DNA of 22,798 nt, from positions 301,921 through 324,718 of the forward strand of contig NW_003128868.1 in NCBI RefSeq assembly GCF_000003605.2. Reading direction: 5' to 3'. Below are positions 19,226 to 22,798 of this stretch, piece after piece. Position 1 is the stretch's first letter. Each line of letters opens with the position of its first letter. Source of the DNA: Saccoglossus kowalevskii. Lineage: Eukaryota > Hemichordata > Enteropneusta > Harrimaniidae. The translations under genes and the position numbers were made by a program. The notes beneath the pieces were generated by a model, which saw only the letters and a program-made list of their open reading frames with translations, was not told where the DNA came from and did no database searches.

Positions 19226-21742
19226 TCACTGTTCCTTCTTTCTGTTCAATTTGATATTAGTTGGTTTGCAACAAATTTTAAAGATTAGTCTGATCACTTG
19301 CTTTAAGATAATAATGGCAATGGCCACTACGGCTAGTAAAAATAAGGCAATATCGAGGAGATAATACTGCAGGAAATTCAATTGGAGGGATGCTGGTTTT
19401 ATGTGATCACCGCCAAACTTCAAAATGTGTTCAATCCAAAATACAGCTGCATCTCCTGGAGGCATTGGAGTATCTCTCTGGATACTGGATAATTTAGCGG
19501 CGTTCTCTTTGTACCTACCAAAAATAATTTGTACTATAAATTATTATCTGTGCAATCTTCAAGTTGTACTTTTTTAAAATGACCCATTGAGTTACAATTT
19601 TAATTGTAACATATTATTGATTAGCAGTCTGTCAGTAAGAGTCCCTTACCTAGGGTCTTCGATTACTTGTTTCACAGCATTGTAGACATCATCTTCTGTA
19701 GAAGATTTCAAATCTATAACAATTGCCATCCCTTGGCCGACCAGTCTTCTAGTATTTTCAAACTGATCTCCGTATATCGGCACGCCAATAAAAGGCACTG
19801 CATGATATATAGCCTCGTTTACACCATTGATACCTCCATGGCCTATGAATGCTTTGGTATTTGGGTGACCTATTGAACATATGGGGTAAGTAAGAACAAT
19901 TATTACATATGTTTGAACAAATAGCAAGGTCGATATTCTGAATATGTATATACTATAACACATGTGTATTTATTTTAAAATTTATTTGTTTTAAGGTAGC
20001 AACAGGGAAAACCTGGTCACATGTTTTTTGTTTATTAATCGGTATATCATGTTATAGACGTAAATCGGAGAGAAAACTGAGCACAACCAGCTGACTTCCA
20101 TTTGTCATTTAAAATGCAAACACTTATATAATTCAAATGATTGACATATTGTGAACAATGGCATTGCGGTAATCGGTTGTCGCTCCAACTTGGGTGTTTT
20201 CTTTTGTAAATAAAACCCCATCTTATCAGTTCCCATTATATTGTCAGTGTCAACAGTTTCCATATATACACATTCATTATTGGAAGAGCGTACGCACAAC
20301 TAACATTTATTTTTTTGTCAAGGCAAAGCAACATTATTTTAACATGAGAAAGACGAGAGGTCGTTTAAACAAGTATTTTGAACCTTTGAGTGAAGAGAAA
20401 CGGGTCCGATTTAGTGAGTACAGCCGGAAACTAAATCCTGTTTCAGATGACTTAGAAGACGACACTTTATGAGAACCTGTCACAGCGAAATTATTTCGAA
20501 AACGCCCAATCAAATGGTTAAATCGCCGGGCAGAAATGTTGTTATTTTGACAGGGTTCAGTTAATCTCCAATCACATTACCCATATGTAAACAGTCTTTG
20601 CAAAACATGAATTAACAAATTTCTGATTATTTCAGCCTCATATATTATATGGTTTGTCATAAATATGTTTTGATTGGAGTTGCGCAAACCATCTGAACTA
20701 AACGATATGATTTCCCCTGTTGCTACATTAAACTGCAATTTACGAAAGTCGAAGAACACAAAACAAAGTATAAACTCAGTATTACAAACATCGTTATACC
20801 ACAAGGAGAAAGCACATTCTGCATATATTCCCCATCTACCATTCTGATTCACAACTACATCCCAGTGCACAGGTGGATGACTTACATCAAAATATCACAA
20901 AATAAACGACTGACAAGAAATAACAATTAACAATACAATTAACTGGCAAGCAATCTACATCACCATGCCACCATTGTGGTTTATATGAGTGATATCAGGT
21001 GATTCGAATAGCTCCATATATTTTGCACGTGTACGTTTTCTATAAGAAATGTGTCTACTTCATGGTCAGCATTGTGTGTCTTTCAATGCTTGTGTAGTCG
21101 TTGTATGTATGTCATTCACAAAAATGAAAGTATATTGACGGGATTATGTTGTTGGCTCCTTGTTGATATGTTCTCCAAACTGCTGTTCAATGTGATTACA
21201 TATATAGAGGGTGGTTATTAGATAATGTTACTATGTGTTAGTGGACCTCAATTTTGATAAATATGAAACGTGCGTACTACCTTGTACTAATATTGCTACA
21301 CAAAATACATATTTGAGATTTAGCATTTGTGCCTCCACGAACAAATACATATATTTTAGGATGTTATCAAGTATAATCTAGATAACTGGATGTCGTATAG
21401 AGGTACGTTTTGAGCGCGCTGTCACAAATTACGATTGCTGTATCATTTTGAAGGTCAGAAAGCTGCTATACTGATACAAGTAATATCGTACGGCCACTCA
21501 TGAGATATTGTCTATGTATTACCTAGGAGATCATTTTGCGGAATCCAACTGCTAAGTTTGGTGTTCTCGCCAAGTTCATTTGGTGGATTCCCAACGTATT
21601 TCATAATCACTTTCTGTGGCAATCTAGCAAACGCTCTAACAAACTTTGTTGCCTTTTCCATGTCTTCGCCGATGTTAACCTGTGAACCAAGTGTAAATAC
21701 TACAATTCCTTCTTCAGCCGATTCGACGAATTCGGTCCATTC
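19226..21742 (-). CDS. UDP-glycosyltransferase (UGT/GT1), C-terminal half; 5' exons outside the window
   Basis: Exons 21742-21523, 19869-19650 and 19514-19226 give 729 nt and 242 residues with clean GT-AG junctions (entry phase 0, then 1 and 2). The first encodes EWTEFVESAEEGIVVFTLGS to WIPQNDLL. The second carries the UGT signature: GHPNTKAFIGHGGINGVNEA, then YHAVPFIGVPIYGDQFENTR, whose HGG and DQ contact the UDP-sugar. The third begins YKENAAKLSSIQRDTPMPPG and includes AVFWIEHIL, a membrane segment (LLDIALFLLAVVAIAIIIL) and a basic tail ending KKEQ, a KKxx ER-retrieval motif. Such enzymes transfer sugar from UDP-sugar to small lipophilic acceptors in the ER lumen. This half binds the sugar donor; the acceptor-binding half was not found up to 22798, so specificity cannot be given. 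The 220-nt middle exon matches the size of the vertebrate exon covering the same residues. Confidence 0.9.
20344..20472 (+). CDS. Small charged ORF inside the UGT intron, uncertain
   Basis: A 42-codon frame with ATG: MRKTRGRLNKYFEPLSEEKR, ending SDDLEDDTL. It goes from a basic start to an acidic end and lies antisense within the UGT intron. I recognise no family. It could be an exon or transposon scrap, but chance is quite possible. Confidence 0.15.
   Translation: MRKTRGRLNKYFEPLSEEKRVRFSEYSRKLNPVSDDLEDDTL
20577..20894 (-). CDS. Unclassified open frame inside the UGT intron, uncertain
   Basis: The frame is open for 105 codons plus stop, with no ATG near its start. It begins YFDVSHPPVHWDVVVNQNGR and continues WGIYAECAFSLWYNDVCNTE, then FDFRKLQFNVATGEIISF. 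The aromatic, beta-strand-like composition looks more protein-like than most chance frames here. It matches no part of a UGT, so it is not a skipped exon of that gene. It may be the end of an inserted element or gene relic. Confidence 0.18.
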   Translation of the reverse strand, partial: YFDVSHPPVHWDVVVNQNGRWGIYAECAFSLWYNDVCNTEFILCFVFFDFRKLQFNVATGEIISFSSDGLRNSNQNIFMTNHIIYEAEIIRNLLIHVLQRLFTYG

Positions 21743-21979
21743 CTAAGGAGGAAACAAATCGGAAAATACCGCTTGAATTATATTTGCGGTTGGAATGAGT
21801 AGACTTCGATGTCACTCATGGGACATCTATCAACCATATTTCTATTTTTCGCCTCAATATGAATTAGAAATACCACAAAAAAGTGTGTGTTCACTGATTA
21901 TTATTTAAAGCACAACAATTGTGACACGCGGATACACTATGTTTATTATTGCTGTTCGAAGGGCTTCTGTCAATCTGAT

Positions 21980-22010
21980 ATAAATAAATATATATATATA
22001 TTTATATATG
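21980..22010. repeat. Short AT-rich microsatellite
   Basis: ATAAATAAATATATATATAT followed by TTTATATATGGCCATATATC; imperfect and self-complementary. Confidence 0.7.
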
Positions 22011-22356
22011 GCCATATATCATTTGGTGGTTTCTAAACATACTTATAAGATGAAAGAAAATCGAAATTGAAATATTCTAGCGTGACAGAAAAGCTGACCT
22101 GAAGTGCAAAGGTTAATTATTAGCACTACAACTATCATTCTTCTTTATAGAACACGTTTACACAATGTTTTTATAAATATGGCTATGTTTATTTGTTCTT
22201 GCTTCACCCATCATAAGAAACGAGTATTGGGGGAATCGAAGTAGATTTTCACGAACAACAGTATAATTCCACCGATCACAAAGAAAATGTCAAGACTGCA
22301 GGTTGAGACATTTTACCATAGGCTAGACTTTATATCCATAACTGTCCGGGTACGAG

Positions 22357-22416
22357 GGGTTTATTATGTGAAATAAACCCACAGTACAAACTATCTTTGA
22401 GAGTAAATTCTCAAAG
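22357..22416. repeat. Two adjacent perfect hairpins
   Basis: GGGTTTATT (22357-22365) pairs with AATAAACCC (22372-22380) across a 6-base loop. CTTTGAGA (22395-22402) pairs with TCTCAAAG (22409-22416), again across 6 bases. Equal loop size and close spacing are notable, but the family and role are unknown. Confidence 0.5.
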
Positions 22417-22798
22417 TCCTGTCAACAATTCTGCATACAATTTGTAATGGGGAATATTCATGATCTTATCCTAGTAGTTCAATGAGAAGCATGTCACACC
22501 GGACTTTGTGTGAACTTTGAGCTCGATGCCAGCCCTCATGGTTATGTTTAGCACTGTATAGTTTGGTGTTTCATTAATGATGTCACGTGATCTGTATGAA
22601 TCTCCAAGGGCAATTTATAAGAACAAACAAATTGTACTTGAGAAAACCAGTCAGACTCGAGAACAGGAAATATAGTGCACGCAATTCTGCACTGGAAAAT
22701 TTTGATTAGGTCGAGAAGCACTAGGTGTAGCACTTATGTGGCTAGTAAATACAACTAATGTACATAACGCTGTAGCTAATACTGTGACGGTACAAAAG

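Larger units (their letters stand above)
21743..22798. other. Intron or upstream region of the UGT gene
   Basis: I looked on the minus strand for the preceding UGT exon (expected to encode a stretch ending near PRP..PH...VGG) and did not find it, so this is probably intron. It contains a short AT microsatellite (about 21980-22010) and two adjacent hairpins at 22357-22416. Confidence 0.45.

Noticed and set aside
3165-21742. A functional cluster for glycan metabolism
   Set aside because: All three genes share a strand and the secretory route, but spacings of 4.5-6 kb, unrelated families and no shared regulatory motif give no support beyond proximity.
22205-22310. Minus-strand stretch LDIFFVIGGIILLFVKIYF resembling a UGT membrane anchor
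   Set aside because: Only about 27 codons, with a stop a few codons upstream and none of the YKENA or FWIE motifs that should precede it; hydrophobic runs are common by chance in this composition.
1-22798. CRISPR array, bacterial operon or integrated phage
   Set aside because: There is no regularly spaced direct-repeat array, and the spliced GT-AG genes mark the DNA as animal nuclear sequence.

Overview
The window is AT-rich, intron-containing animal DNA. It has GT-AG introns, long (TA)n arrays, short inverted-repeat transposon remnants and three multi-exon genes, all on the minus strand. An ST8-type (GT29) sialyltransferase homologue, a vertebrate-style UDP-glycosyltransferase and a secreted LamG protein together suggest a marine invertebrate, most likely a deuterostome (hemichordate, echinoderm or amphioxus grade). 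A lophotrochozoan cannot be excluded. I could not run any similarity search; exon models come from reading frame, splice sites and phase.

Layout by coordinate: 1-3164 is intergenic, with a foldback repeat, two AT microsatellites and a TTAA-flanked MITE. 3165-6548 (minus) is a five-exon gene for a 339-residue secreted protein with an unrecognised cysteine-containing N-terminal segment, an acidic/proline linker split over tiny phase-1 exons, and one C-terminal LamG/concanavalin-like domain. 6549-11085 is intergenic, with a tRNA-like (SINE head) remnant. 11086-13224 (minus) is a complete four-exon gene for a 369-residue type II membrane protein with the sialyltransferase fold. It keeps the four structural cysteines but has replaced most of the catalytic motif residues, so it is a candidate pseudoenzyme. 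13225-19225 is a long intergenic stretch with a pre-miRNA-like hairpin, short inverted and tandem repeats, a GC-richer structured island (possibly an old LTR) and a second MITE copy in opposite orientation. 19226-21742 (minus) holds the last three exons of a UDP-glycosyltransferase, ending in a membrane anchor and a KKxx ER-retention tail. Its N-terminal exons were not found up to 22798 and probably lie beyond the window.

All three proteins would enter the secretory pathway (secreted, Golgi, ER), but nothing in the sequence shows that they work together. The most interesting points are the intact but motif-stripped sialyltransferase homologue and the pair of TTAA MITEs, both sitting just downstream of a gene.
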